From Mycobacterium sp. 852002-51961_SCH5331710 (lineage in GTDB: Bacteria > Actinomycetota > Actinomycetes > Mycobacteriales > Mycobacteriaceae): DNA of 64,000 nt. This document shows, one piece after another, positions 43,983 through 54,594 of the stretch. The notes under the pieces are model-generated. The model did no database searches, had not been told where the DNA came from, and saw only the letters and a list, made by a program, of their open reading frames with translations. The translations under genes were made by a program, and so were the position numbers. The DNA lies in assembly GCF_001665535.1 (NCBI RefSeq), contig NZ_LZSQ01000085.1:43272-107271 (forward strand), written 5' to 3'. Within the stretch, counting starts at the first letter, position 1. Each line of letters opens with the position of its first letter.

Positions 43983-45392
43983 ATGCCGGTGCTGACGCCG
44001 CAGCACGAGGACTTTCCCCGCTGGTACCAGGACGTGTTGAACAAGGCGAAGCTGGCCGAGAACGGACCCGCGCGCGGCACCATGGTGATCCGGCCGACCG
44101 GCTACGCGATCTGGGAGCGGATGCAGGCCGACCTCGATGCGCGGATCAAGGGAGCGGGCGCGCAGAACGCGTACTTTCCGCTGCTGATCCCGATGAACTT
44201 CTTCGAGCGCGAGGCCGAGCACGTCGAGGGATTCAGCCCGGAACTCGCCGTCGTCACCCATGGCGGTGGCAAAGAGTTGTCTGAGCCGTTGGCCATCCGG
44301 CCGACGAGCGAAGCCGTCATCGGTGAGTACATGGCCAAGTGGATCGACAGCTACCGCGACCTGCCGTTGCTCCTCAATCAGTGGGCCAACGTGGTGCGCT
44401 GGGAGATGCGGCCCCGAATCTTCTTGCGCACCACGGAGTTTCTGTGGCAGGAAGGCCATACCGCGCACGACAGTGAATCCGAGGCGCGCGACTACGCCCG
44501 TTTGATCTTGCACGACGTCTACGAGCGGTTCCTGCGCGAGGTGATGGCGGTGCCGGTGATCGTCGGGCGCAAGACCGCCAAGGAACGGTTCGCCGGCGCC
44601 GCCAACACGATGACCTGCGAGGGCGTCATGCGCGACGGCAAGGCGCTGCAGATGGCCACGTCGCACGAACTCGGTCAACGGTTCGCCCGGGCCTTCGACA
44701 TCACCTACTCCAGTGCCGCGGGCTCCTCCGAGCTCTGTTGGACCACGTCGTGGGGCGCCTCGACCCGGATGTTGGGCGGGCTGATCATGTGCCACGGCGA
44801 CGACTTCGGGCTCGTCGTGCCGCCCACGCTCGCCCCGGTGCAGGCCGTCGTGGTGGTGGTCAAGGACAACGGTGACGGCGGCGTCGTCAGGGCCGCCGCA
44901 ACGCTGGTCGACGAGCTCCGCGCGCGCGGCGTGCGGGTGCGGTTGGACGACAACGTCGAGGCCGCGTTCGGTTGGCGGGCCACCGACTGGGATTTGCAGG
45001 GCGTGCCGATCCGCATCGAGCTCGGCCCCCGCGACCTCGACAAGAACGCGGCGATGCTCTACCGCCGCGACACCCGCGAGAAGACCGCGGTGCGCCTCGA
45101 CGACGTCACCGAGCGGGTGTCCGAACTCGTCGAGAGCATCCAGGCCGACATGCTCGCCGCGGCGACCGCACGCCGCGACGCGGCCATCGCCGACTGCGCG
45201 ACGATCGACGAGGCCCGCGAGGCCGCGCAGACGGGCGTCGCACGGCTGCGGTGGGACGAGGTCGGCGTATCGGGGGAAGAAGAGCTCGCCGCGGCAGGAC
45301 TGACGGTGCGTTGTCTGCGACGCGGCGACGGCACGCTGCCGGACACCGATGACGACGCCGACGCTCTGGCCTACGTCGCGCGTGCCTACTGA
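43983..45392 (+). CDS. proS: Prolyl-tRNA synthetase, archaeal/eukaryotic-type (ProS3)
   Basis: 469 residues. Class II core with motif 2 FLRTTEFLWQEGHTAH and motif 3 GGLIMCHGDDFGLVVPP, then an anticodon domain (VPIRIELGPRDLDKNAAMLY) and an ADALAYVARAY end. There is no bacterial editing (INS) insertion, and the length matches the type 3 enzyme, not the ~580-residue bacterial ProRS of M. tuberculosis (Rv2845c). It is probably an additional ProRS unless the bacterial gene was lost. ATG 43983 follows GAGAGGTAAGAC. Its neighbours give no operon context. Confidence 0.92.
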   Translation: MPVLTPQHEDFPRWYQDVLNKAKLAENGPARGTMVIRPTGYAIWERMQADLDARIKGAGAQNAYFPLLIPMNFFEREAEHVEGFSPELAVVTHGGGKELSEPLAIRPTSEAVIGEYMAKWIDSYRDLPLLLNQWANVVRWEMRPRIFLRTTEFLWQEGHTAHDSESEARDYARLILHDVYERFLREVMAVPVIVGRKTAKERFAGAANTMTCEGVMRDGKALQMATSHELGQRFARAFDITYSSAAGSSELCWTTSWGASTRMLGGLIMCHGDDFGLVVPPTLAPVQAVVVVVKDNGDGGVVRAAATLVDELRARGVRVRLDDNVEAAFGWRATDWDLQGVPIRIELGPRDLDKNAAMLYRRDTREKTAVRLDDVTERVSELVESIQADMLAAATARRDAAIADCATIDEAREAAQTGVARLRWDEVGVSGEEELAAAGLTVRCLRRGDGTLPDTDDDADALAYVARAY

Positions 45393-45398
45393 CGAACG

Positions 45399-45770
45399 TC
45401 AGCCGTAGAAGATCACCTGGTAGTCGGGCGTCCACGCACCGCCCTTGCAACTCAGCGGAACCCCGTCGGGCGACTGGGCCACCCCGGTCGCGTCTCCGCA
45501 CGGCAGTCGGTTGGTGCGGATGCCGATCAACGGGGGTGACGAGATCCAGGTGCTGCGCGAGTTGCATGCCAGCGTGTTGCCCGACGCGTCGATCCCGAAG
45601 TTGTAGCGGGTGTTCTGCACGCAGTGCGTGCCCTCCACCGCGGTGCGGTCGACGTAGGGAACACAGTCGGCGCCGTCGCAGTAGCCGGGCGACGCCGGCG
45701 CATTCGCGGCGGTCATCAGGGGTGCGGCGACGAACCCGCACGCGAGCGCAGCTGCAGCCATGAGCCTCAT
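45399..45770 (-). CDS. Small secreted cysteine-rich protein
   Basis: 123 residues. Signal peptide cleaved near ANA-PA (about 24), then a domain with six cysteines (YCDGADC, THCVQ, LACNS, LPCGD, LSCKG) likely forming three disulfides, and a conserved WTPDYQVIFYG end. The pattern matches uncharacterised secreted proteins common in mycobacteria. Function unknown. Convergent with proS, 6 bp apart. Confidence 0.8.
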   Translation of the reverse strand: MRLMAAAALACGFVAAPLMTAANAPASPGYCDGADCVPYVDRTAVEGTHCVQNTRYNFGIDASGNTLACNSRSTWISSPPLIGIRTNRLPCGDATGVAQSPDGVPLSCKGGAWTPDYQVIFYG

Positions 45771-45827
45771 AGCTGGCTAGCCTAAGTGCCCCGCATCGAC
45801 GGCGGGCACGGAATAGGCTCTTAAGCC

Positions 45828-46166
45828 ATGAAGCCGGTTCTGGTTGCTCTGGCCGCCGCGGCGGGTGCGGCCGCGACGATCTCCGCTCCCGCTGCCAACG
45901 CCGACGTGGTCGCGTATCTGGTCAATGTGCACGTGCGGCCGGGCTACAACTTCCCGAACGCCGACGCCGCGATCGGCTACGGCAGGACGATCTGCGACCG
46001 GGTGGCGGGCAAGATGAGCTACGGCGAGCTGGTCAACCAGGTGACCGCCGACTTCCACACAGCCGACAAGTACCAGGGCATGTACCTGATCAATCAGGCG
46101 GTCAACGAGCTGTGCCCGGCGCAGATCTGGCAGCTGCGGCAGTCGGCGGCCGGCTACACGGGGTGA
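45828..46166 (+). CDS. DUF732-family secreted protein
   Basis: 112 residues. Signal peptide to about residue 25 (PAANA-DV). The mature 85-residue helical domain has two cysteines (RTICDRVAGKMSYGELV and NELCPAQIW) in the DUF732 arrangement, common in mycobacterial exported proteins without known role. Divergent from the cysteine-rich gene. A strong terminator follows. Confidence 0.86.
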   Translation: MKPVLVALAAAAGAAATISAPAANADVVAYLVNVHVRPGYNFPNADAAIGYGRTICDRVAGKMSYGELVNQVTADFHTADKYQGMYLINQAVNELCPAQIWQLRQSAAGYTG

Positions 46167-46184
46167 ACCGATCGGAAGAAAAAC

Positions 46185-46210
46185 GGCGGCGCCCCTGTCG
46201 GGACGCCGCC
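46185..46210. terminator. Bidirectional terminator
   Basis: GGCGGCGCCCC (46185-46195), loop TGTC, GGGACGCCGCC (46200-46210) form an 11 bp stem with one mismatch. An A-rich stretch (AAGAAAAA) lies on the left and TTCTCTC on the right, so it works for both the DUF732 gene and the convergent lpqH. Confidence 0.75.
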
Positions 46211-46232
46211 TTCTCTCACGCTCGAGACCTGA

Positions 46233-46697
46233 CTACGGGCAGGTGACTTCGATCTCGAATGGCTTGTTGACCGGCTGCAGCGGGTTGGCCATGTCGACGC
46301 CCGTCGCGGTGCCGGAGATCTTGTAGGTCTTACCGTCCTTCTCGGCCTTGGCCTCGCCCTGGCCGGCTCCGCTCTGGAAGCCCAGGGTCACGCCGTTGAC
46401 GTTGCCCAGGCCGACGGACTGCACGGTCGGTTCATCACCGGAGCTGACGACGGCGCCGATGCCCGTGGTCGCGTCGCCGATCGCGATGTTTGTGTTACCG
46501 CCCATATCGCTGCACACGACGGTGCCCTGGACGGCCTGATCCTGACCGTCGATCGTGACGGTGGTCTTGCCCTCCGCGGATGCGGCCGTTGATGTCTCGC
46601 CCGAGGTTTCAGACTTCTTGTCATCCGAGGAACAGCCGGACAGCCCGGCGATGAGGATCGCCGCGCCGCCGACGGCGACCAGGAAACCACGCTTCAC
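46233..46697 (-). CDS. lpqH: 19 kDa lipoprotein antigen LpqH
   Basis: 154 residues from GTG 46697 with AAGGAGA upstream. Signal peptide with lipobox LSGC (C22), a Thr/Ser/Glu-rich linker where O-mannosylation occurs in M. tuberculosis, then the LpqH domain: [57 protein letters not shown], with the two disulfide cysteines. Surface lipoprotein and TLR2 agonist; Rv3763 homologue. Confidence 0.94.
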   Translation of the reverse strand: MKRGFLVAVGGAAILIAGLSGCSSDDKKSETSGETSTAASAEGKTTVTIDGQDQAVQGTVVCSDMGGNTNIAIGDATTGIGAVVSSGDEPTVQSVGLGNVNGVTLGFQSGAGQGEAKAEKDGKTYKISGTATGVDMANPLQPVNKPFEIEVTCP

Positions 46698-46809
46698 CCT
46701 GTTCTCCTTTGTGTAGTGACCCGTCAAGATCGGATCATCAAAAGCAGTATGGTTCGCGCCAAACCCGGCATCCGCGATTTCGCCGAAATTGACGTGTACC
46801 GGGATCCGC

Positions 46810-48551
<1,742 letters not shown>

Positions 48552-48619
48552 TTGGCGATTTCGGTGCGGTAACCGTCGCTGGACGATCGTTTCTGCACCG
48601 AATCCCGTACTTTCTAGCC

Positions 48620-49828
48620 ATGCGAATACTGCTGATCGGCGCCGGCGGTGTGGGTGCCGCATTCTGTTCCATCGCGGCGCGGCGTGATTTCTTCGACACG
48701 ATCCTCGTCGCCGACTACGACGAGGCCCGGGCGCGACGGGCCGCCGAGGCGGTTGGGGATGCGCGGTTCGGCGCCGCGCGGGTGGACGCCACGTCGGCCG
48801 AAGCGGTCGCGGACCTCGTCCGCACCCACGGCATCACCCATGTGATGAACGCCGTCGACCCGCGCTTTGTGATGCCGATCTTCGACGGCGCACTCGCCGG
48901 CGGCGCCGATTACCTCGACATGGCGATGAGCCTGTCGCGGCGCCACCCCGAGCAGCCGTATGCGCTACCGGGCGTCAAGCTGGGCGACGAGCAGTTCGCC
49001 GCCGAACAGCGGTGGCGCGACGCCGGCCGGTTGGCGCTGGTCGGCATCGGCGTGGAACCGGGCCTGTCGGACGTGTTCGCGCGCTACGCCGCCGATCACC
49101 TGTTCTCCGACATCGACGAGCTCGGCACCCGGGACGGGTCGAACCTGACCGTCGACGGTTACGACTTCGCACCGTCGTTCTCGATCTGGACCACCATCGA
49201 GGAGTGCCTCAACCCGCCGGTCATCTGGGAGGCCGACCGCGGTTGGTTCACCACTGAACCCTTCAGTGAGCCGGAGGTTTTCGACTTCCCCGACGGTATC
49301 GGGCCCGTCGAATGCGTGAACGTCGAGCACGAGGAAGTGCTGCTGATGCCGCGCTGGGTCAAATGCAAGCGGGCGACGTTCAAGTACGGCCTCGGCGAGG
49401 AGTTCATCGACGTTCTCAAGACCCTGCACAAGCTCGGGCTCGACCGCACCGACAAGGTGAACGTGTCCGGTGTCGAGGTCAGCCCCCGCGATGTGGTGGC
49501 GGCCTGCCTACCCAACCCCGCGACGCTCGGGCCGAAGATGCGCGGAAAGACCTGCGCCGGCCTGTGGGTGACGGGGACCGGCAAGGACGGCAACACCCGG
49601 TCGACCTACCTCTATCACGTCGTCGACAACGAATGGTCGATGGCCGAATACGGCCACCAGTGTGTGGTCTGGCAGACCGCGATCAATCCGGTTGTCGCCC
49701 TTGAACTTCTGGCTGACGGCACCTGGAGCGGCACCGGTGTGCTCGGACCCGAGGCGTTCGACGCCGTGCCATTCCTGGACCTGTTGACGGCGCACGGTTC
49801 GCCGTGGGGTCAGAAGGAGCTCCCCTAG
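48620..49828 (+). CDS. Saccharopine dehydrogenase-family protein
   Basis: 402 residues. Rossmann motif LIGAGGVGAAF, then DATSAEAVADLV and NAVDPRFVMPIFDGAL, GADYLDMAMS, and a GIGVEPGLSDVFARYAADH block typical of the saccharopine reductase/lysine 6-dehydrogenase group. It probably oxidises a lysine-type secondary amine with NAD(P), but the substrate is not proven. It lies 68 bp after tgt. Confidence 0.85.
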   Translation: MRILLIGAGGVGAAFCSIAARRDFFDTILVADYDEARARRAAEAVGDARFGAARVDATSAEAVADLVRTHGITHVMNAVDPRFVMPIFDGALAGGADYLDMAMSLSRRHPEQPYALPGVKLGDEQFAAEQRWRDAGRLALVGIGVEPGLSDVFARYAADHLFSDIDELGTRDGSNLTVDGYDFAPSFSIWTTIEECLNPPVIWEADRGWFTTEPFSEPEVFDFPDGIGPVECVNVEHEEVLLMPRWVKCKRATFKYGLGEEFIDVLKTLHKLGLDRTDKVNVSGVEVSPRDVVAACLPNPATLGPKMRGKTCAGLWVTGTGKDGNTRSTYLYHVVDNEWSMAEYGHQCVVWQTAINPVVALELLADGTWSGTGVLGPEAFDAVPFLDLLTAHGSPWGQKELP

Positions 49829-49892
49829 TCTCGTCTGAGTGCGACTTGTGTGCGCTTAGGCGCGCCCAGCGCAACAGAATGCACACAAATCG

Positions 49893-50648
49893 CTAAAGCG
49901 GGTTGAGGATCCGGTCGAGGAACTGGCGGGTGCGCTCCTGTGTCGGGTTCCCGATCACCTCGGCGGGCGGACCCTTCTCCAGGATCACTCCGCGGTCGGT
50001 GAACAACACCTGATCGGAAACCTGTCGAGCGAACTGGATTTCGTGCGTGACGATCACCAGGGTCCAGCCCTCGACCGCAAGATCCCGGATGACCGACAGC
50101 ACCTCGCCGACCAGTTCGGGATCGAGTGCGGAGGTCGGCTCGTCGAACATCACCACCTTCGGCCGCAGCGCCAACGCCCGCGCGATGCCGACCCGCTGCT
50201 GCTGGCCACCGGACAACTGGAACGGGAACTGGTCCTTCTTGTCGGCGAGCCCGACCTGTTCCAGCAGGGCCACGGCGTCCGCCTCGGCCGAGGCCTTGGG
50301 GCGCTTCTGCGCGACGACCGGGCCCTCGGTGATGTTCTGCAACACGGTCTTGTGCGGAAACAGGTTGTGGCTCTGGAACACGAACCCGCTCTGCGCCCGG
50401 TACTGACGCAACCGCTCCTTGGGCACCGGTTCGGAGAAGTCGATCTCGACATCGCCGACACGGATGACCCCGGCGTCGGGCACGTCGAGTGCGTTGAGGG
50501 CCCGCAGCAGCGTTGTCTTACCCGAACCCGACGGCCCGATGATCGTCGTCACCGAACCCTGCGCCACCTCGAACGAGACGTCGTTGAGAACGTTGTTGTC
50601 GCCGAAGGCCTTCCGTATGCCCTCGGCACGAACCCGTGATTGCGTCAC
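49893..50648 (-). CDS. Polar amino-acid ABC importer ATPase
   Basis: 251 residues from GTG 50648, overlapping the upstream stop (GTGA). Walker A GPSGSGKTT, Q-loop VFQSHNLFPHKT, signature LSGGQQQR, Walker B VVMFDEPTSALDPE, H-loop VTHEIQFA. The HisP/GlnQ-type ATPase for the fused binding protein/permease upstream; cargo is probably glutamine, cystine or a related amino acid. Confidence 0.92.
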   Translation of the reverse strand: MTQSRVRAEGIRKAFGDNNVLNDVSFEVAQGSVTTIIGPSGSGKTTLLRALNALDVPDAGVIRVGDVEIDFSEPVPKERLRQYRAQSGFVFQSHNLFPHKTVLQNITEGPVVAQKRPKASAEADAVALLEQVGLADKKDQFPFQLSGGQQQRVGIARALALRPKVVMFDEPTSALDPELVGEVLSVIRDLAVEGWTLVIVTHEIQFARQVSDQVLFTDRGVILEKGPPAEVIGNPTQERTRQFLDRILNPL

Positions 50649-52108
50649 TTGGCCACGAACCTTTCCAGCCGTCGCTCGAATCGGCTCTGACCGAACGAGA
50701 GCACCAGACAGATGATCCAGTAGTACAGCGCTGCGGTGCCGTAGAGCGCGAAGAACTCGAACGTCGGCGCTGCGATGTTCTGCGCCGTCCGGAACAGCTC
50801 GGTGACCAGAATCGTCGACGCCAGCGACGTGTCCTTCACCAGTGAGATCAACGTGTTCGACAGCGGCGGCACCGCAACCCTGCTGGCCTGCGGCAAGATG
50901 ATGCGCCGCAGCGCCCCAACGTAATTCAGACCGATCGTCTCGGCCGCCTCCCACTGTCCCTTCGGGATCGATTGGATCGCCGAGCGGATCACCTCGGCCG
51001 CATAACCGCCGACGTTCAGGCTGAACGCGATGACCGCCGCGGGGAACGGGTCGATCCGCACACCGATTTGCGGCAACGCGAAGAACACGATGAACAGCTG
51101 AACCAGCAGCGGTGTCCCCCGAATGATCGAGATGTAGAACCGCGCAACGCCGGCGACCACGCCGTTCGTCGACAACCGCGCCAGCGCCACCACCAGCGCG
51201 ATCACCAGGCCGATCGTGAAGCTGATGACCGTCAACGGGATCGTCTTCTCGATCGCCGCGCGCGCCAGCGGCCACAGGTTGTCTGCGATCAGTTGCCAGG
51301 TGCCCGTGGGCGCCGCCTTCGACAGGTCGACGTCAAGGTACTTCTTCGAGATCTCGGTCAGTGTTCCGTCGGCGCGCAGTTCCTCGAGCGCCTTGTTCAA
51401 TTCGGGCACGTAACCGCTGTCCTTGCGCGCCGCGAACGCCTGCTCGCTGCGCTCCCCGGTCCTGGCCGCGATCTTGATCGGGGCGTCGGGATGTTCGGCC
51501 TGATAGGCCAGCACCGTGATGCTGTCGTTGACGACGACGTCGACTCGGCCGTCGTTGAGCACGCTGATCGCCTGGGAGAAACCGTCAACCGAATCGATCT
51601 GCGCTCCCGCGTCACGCGCGACCGTCGCCCAGTTGCTCGTCGGGCTCTGCGCGGCCCGCTTGCCTTTGAGATCGGCCAGCGACCGTACCGAATCGTCGTC
51701 GGCCCGTGTCACGATCACGCCCTCGGCGATCGAATACGGATCGGACAGGTCGTATTTGTCCTTGCGTTCGTCGGTGATCGTCACCTCGTTGGCGACGACG
51801 TCGAAGCGGTTGGCCTCCAGGGCGGCGAAGATCGAGTCCCACGACGTCTCGACGAACTCGATTCGCACGCCCAGCTTTTCGGCGACGGCGCGGGCGACGT
51901 CGACGTCGTATCCGGCGAGCTGGCCGCCTTGGCGAGCGTCGTGGAACGAATACGGCGGGTACACGCCCTCGGTGCCCACCCGCAGCACTCCCGCCGATTT
52001 GATCGGGTCGTCGCTGTTCGATTCCGATGAGCCGCACGCTGCGGCGCCGAACAGCACCGCCGCCGCGAGCAGGAGGGCGGGCAGTGCCCGCCTGAGGTTT
52101 CGGTGCAC
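50645..52108 (-). CDS. Fused binding lipoprotein-permease of amino-acid ABC importer
   Basis: 487 residues in one chain: signal peptide with lipobox AAAC (C25), a bacterial solute-binding domain 3 (about 35-262: LRVGTEGVYPPYSF, ADLKGKRAAQSPTSNW, SDPYSIAEGVI), then a GlnP/HisM-type permease (about 280-487: EKTIPLTVISFTIGLVIALVVAL, RGTPLLVQLFIVFFALPQIG). The coupling segment QWEAAETIGLNYVGALRRIILPQA is intact. Such fusions place the receptor permanently on the permease. The ATPase follows with a 4 bp overlap. Confidence 0.92.
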   Translation of the reverse strand: MHRNLRRALPALLLAAAVLFGAAACGSSESNSDDPIKSAGVLRVGTEGVYPPYSFHDARQGGQLAGYDVDVARAVAEKLGVRIEFVETSWDSIFAALEANRFDVVANEVTITDERKDKYDLSDPYSIAEGVIVTRADDDSVRSLADLKGKRAAQSPTSNWATVARDAGAQIDSVDGFSQAISVLNDGRVDVVVNDSITVLAYQAEHPDAPIKIAARTGERSEQAFAARKDSGYVPELNKALEELRADGTLTEISKKYLDVDLSKAAPTGTWQLIADNLWPLARAAIEKTIPLTVISFTIGLVIALVVALARLSTNGVVAGVARFYISIIRGTPLLVQLFIVFFALPQIGVRIDPFPAAVIAFSLNVGGYAAEVIRSAIQSIPKGQWEAAETIGLNYVGALRRIILPQASRVAVPPLSNTLISLVKDTSLASTILVTELFRTAQNIAAPTFEFFALYGTAALYYWIICLVLSFGQSRFERRLERFVAK

Positions 52109-52153
52109 CGGCGGAACCTAATCCACGCGGTGCGGGTCGGGGAAGTGTTCGGC

Positions 52154-53023
52154 TCAGTCGGGGCGATAAATCCACGGCTGTCGCGGTAGCCGTTGCGGAT
52201 CGAACTCAGCGAGCATGCCCTCGAGGTCGCGGGCGCGCCAGCCCAACGACTCACCGATCTGCGCGAGTGCCCGCGGTACGCCGATCTCGGCGAGCGTGAC
52301 CGCGCCGTCGCGCTTGGCCAACCGTGCGCCGTCCTCGTTGAGCACCAGCGGAACGTGGGCGTAGACCGGCTCGGGGTGGCCCAGCATCCGAGCCAGATAC
52401 GCCTGCCGCGGCGAGGAGGGCAGCAGGTCGTCCCCGCGCACCACCTGATCGACATCTCGGCTCGCGTCGTCGACCACTACCGCGAGGTTGTAAGCCGGTA
52501 CCCCGTCGCCCCGGCGAACCACGAAGTCGTCGACGATGCCGGTGTACTCACCGTGGAGCACGTCGTGAACGGTGTGCACGATCGCGTCGGTGCGCAGCCG
52601 AAGCGCGGGCGGCCGCCCCGTCTCGGCCCGTCGCGCCGCGCGCTCGGCATCCGTCAGCTCGCGGCACGTGCCGGGGTAGGCGCCCTGCGGGGCATGCGGT
52701 GCCCGCGGAGCCTGCGCGATATCTCTTCGGCTGCAATAACACTCGTACAGCAGTCCGCGGCCGTCCAGCTCGGCGATCGCGGCGTCATAGCGCTCGGGAT
52801 GCTCCGACTGCCACTCCACCAGGTCCCACGTCAGCCCGATCGCGGCGAGGTCGTCGAGTTGTCGCTGCCCGACGTCGGTGAAGGTGCGGTCATCGAGGTC
52901 GTCCACGCGCATGAGGAACCGCCTGCCCGTCGAGCGGGCGAACAGCCACGCGAGGATCGCGGTGCGCAGGTTCCCGATGTGCAGATCCGCCGAGGGACTC
53001 GGAGCGAACCTGCCTGCGGTCAT
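52154..53023 (-). CDS. gluQ: Glutamyl-queuosine tRNA(Asp) synthetase GluQ
   Basis: 289 residues, a GluRS catalytic domain without the anticodon-binding half. [19 protein letters not shown] holds the HIGH-like motif; zinc site CYCSR...[15 protein letters not shown] is the KMSKS-like loop. It attaches glutamate to the queuosine cyclopentenediol at position 34 of tRNA-Asp, so it needs Q-modified tRNA; tgt, 3.6 kb away, supplies that. Start ATG 53023. Confidence 0.92.
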   Translation of the reverse strand: MTAGRFAPSPSADLHIGNLRTAILAWLFARSTGRRFLMRVDDLDDRTFTDVGQRQLDDLAAIGLTWDLVEWQSEHPERYDAAIAELDGRGLLYECYCSRRDIAQAPRAPHAPQGAYPGTCRELTDAERAARRAETGRPPALRLRTDAIVHTVHDVLHGEYTGIVDDFVVRRGDGVPAYNLAVVVDDASRDVDQVVRGDDLLPSSPRQAYLARMLGHPEPVYAHVPLVLNEDGARLAKRDGAVTLAEIGVPRALAQIGESLGWRARDLEGMLAEFDPQRLPRQPWIYRPD

Positions 53024-53032
53024 GACCGCAAT

Positions 53033-53049
53033 CTAGCGGGCACCGCTAG
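53033..53049. promoter_or_regulatory. Perfect palindrome upstream of gluQ
   Basis: CTAGCGG (53033-53039), GCA, CCGCTAG (53043-53049). It begins 10 bp before the gluQ start on the minus strand and could be an operator or leader hairpin. On the plus strand it is followed by GGGGCTTTT, but no plus-strand gene ends here. The remaining 155 bp up to the MFS gene hold nothing else I can support. Confidence 0.4.
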
Positions 53050-53204
53050 GGGGCTTTTAACAGTCTTGTCAATGTTGCCTTGGGAACGGCGATTCCGGGT
53101 ATCCCCCGGCCTGCGCTGGTAATTTGCCTGTGCACCGAGAAACACGGCCCGATGCCGGCGCTCGCCGGGCAGGCCGTGCCCGACGGACGCGAGGAGGCCC
53201 GCAC

Positions 53205-54593
53205 GTGGATCCCGATGGTTCCACCAGCCCGCACCACCAACCCGAGCACGAGGCGCCCTCATCGGGCGACGTGAAGAAGGCGATCGCGGCCTCGGCCGTC
53301 GGCAACTACACCGAATGGTTCGACTACGGCCTGTACGCCTACGGGGTCTCCTACATCTCTTCCGCGATCTTCCCGGGCGAGGGAACGACGGCGACGCTGC
53401 TCGCACTGATGACGTTCGCGGTCTCTTTCCTCGTTCGCCCCCTCGGCGGGTTCGTCTGGGGCCCGCTCGGCGACCGCCTCGGTCGGCGCCGCGTCCTGGC
53501 CATCACGATCCTGGTGATGGCGAGCGCGACGCTGTGCGTGGGACTCGTGCCGAGCTACGCCACGATCGGCGTCTGGGCACCCGTCCTGATGGTGATCCTG
53601 CGAATGATCCAGGGCTTCTCGACCGGTGGCGAGTACGGCGGCGCAGCCACGTTCATGGCCGAGTACGCGCCGACCCGCCGTCGCGGCATCCTGGGCAGCT
53701 TCCTCGAATTCGGCACCCTGGCCGGTTTCTCCACCGGTGCGCTGATGATGCTCGGCTTCTCGCTGGTGCTCTCCGACGACCAGATGGACGTGTGGGGCTG
53801 GCGGCTGCCGTTCCTCGTCGCCGCGCCCCTCGGCCTGATCGGGCTGTACCTGCGCACCCGGCTGGACGAGACCCCGGTCTTCAAGGAGTTGGAGGACCAG
53901 GGCGAGCAGGAGGCGAACGTCTTCGCCGCGTTCCGGGACCTTCTCGCCGAGTACTGGGGGCCGATCCTTCGCCTCGGCGGCCTGGTGGTCGCGCTCAACG
54001 TCGTCAACTACACGCTGCTCACCTACATGCCGACCTACCTCGAGCAGTCGATCGGGTTGTCCACCGACATGTCGTTGGTCGTACCGATCATCGGCATGCT
54101 CTCGATGATGGTGTTCTTGCCGTTCGCGGGCCTGGCCTCGGACCGGTTCGGGCGCAAACCGGTGTGGTGGGTCTCGTTGATCGGATTGTTCGTCGCCGGG
54201 ATCCCGATGTTCATGCTGATGTCGACCGGCGTCATAGGCGCCATCATCGGCTTCGCGGTGCTCGGGTTGCTCTACGTGCCACAGTTGGCGACGATCTCGG
54301 CGACGTTCCCGGCGATGTTCCCGACCCAGGTGCGCTATGCCGGCTTCGCCATCGCCTACAACGTGTCGACGGCGCTGTTCGGCGGCACCGCGCCGGCGGT
54401 CAACGATTGGTTGGTCAACGCGACGGGCGACAACCTTGTGCCGGCGTACTACATGATGGGCGCCTGCATCGTCGGCGCGATCGCGCTGGTGAAGAACCCC
54501 GAGACCGCGCGATGCCCGATCAACGGGACCGAGATCCCCGGCACACCAGAGGCCCCGCCGCAGGAGGAGTACGCGCTCGAGGGCAGCCGCTGA
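53205..54593 (+). CDS. MFS metabolite:H+ symporter
   Basis: 462 residues from GTG 53205, chosen because GAGGAGG at 53191-53197 precedes it by 7 nt. Twelve-helix major facilitator of the ProP/KgtP/ShiA group: SAVGNYTEWFDYGLYAY, PLGDRLGRRRVL (A-like loop), GFSTGGEYGGAATFMAEYAP, ASDRFGRKPVW. This group imports organic acids and betaines with protons. It ends 1 bp before the convergent gabT and is probably the uptake system of the catabolic island. Confidence 0.9.
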   Translation: MDPDGSTSPHHQPEHEAPSSGDVKKAIAASAVGNYTEWFDYGLYAYGVSYISSAIFPGEGTTATLLALMTFAVSFLVRPLGGFVWGPLGDRLGRRRVLAITILVMASATLCVGLVPSYATIGVWAPVLMVILRMIQGFSTGGEYGGAATFMAEYAPTRRRGILGSFLEFGTLAGFSTGALMMLGFSLVLSDDQMDVWGWRLPFLVAAPLGLIGLYLRTRLDETPVFKELEDQGEQEANVFAAFRDLLAEYWGPILRLGGLVVALNVVNYTLLTYMPTYLEQSIGLSTDMSLVVPIIGMLSMMVFLPFAGLASDRFGRKPVWWVSLIGLFVAGIPMFMLMSTGVIGAIIGFAVLGLLYVPQLATISATFPAMFPTQVRYAGFAIAYNVSTALFGGTAPAVNDWLVNATGDNLVPAYYMMGACIVGAIALVKNPETARCPINGTEIPGTPEAPPQEEYALEGSR

Positions 54594-54594
54594 C

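Noticed and set aside
46185..46210. Repeat-like hairpin considered as part of a CRISPR or riboswitch
   Set aside because: A single stem with flanking A/T tracts between convergent genes is a terminator; there is no repeat-spacer series anywhere in the window.
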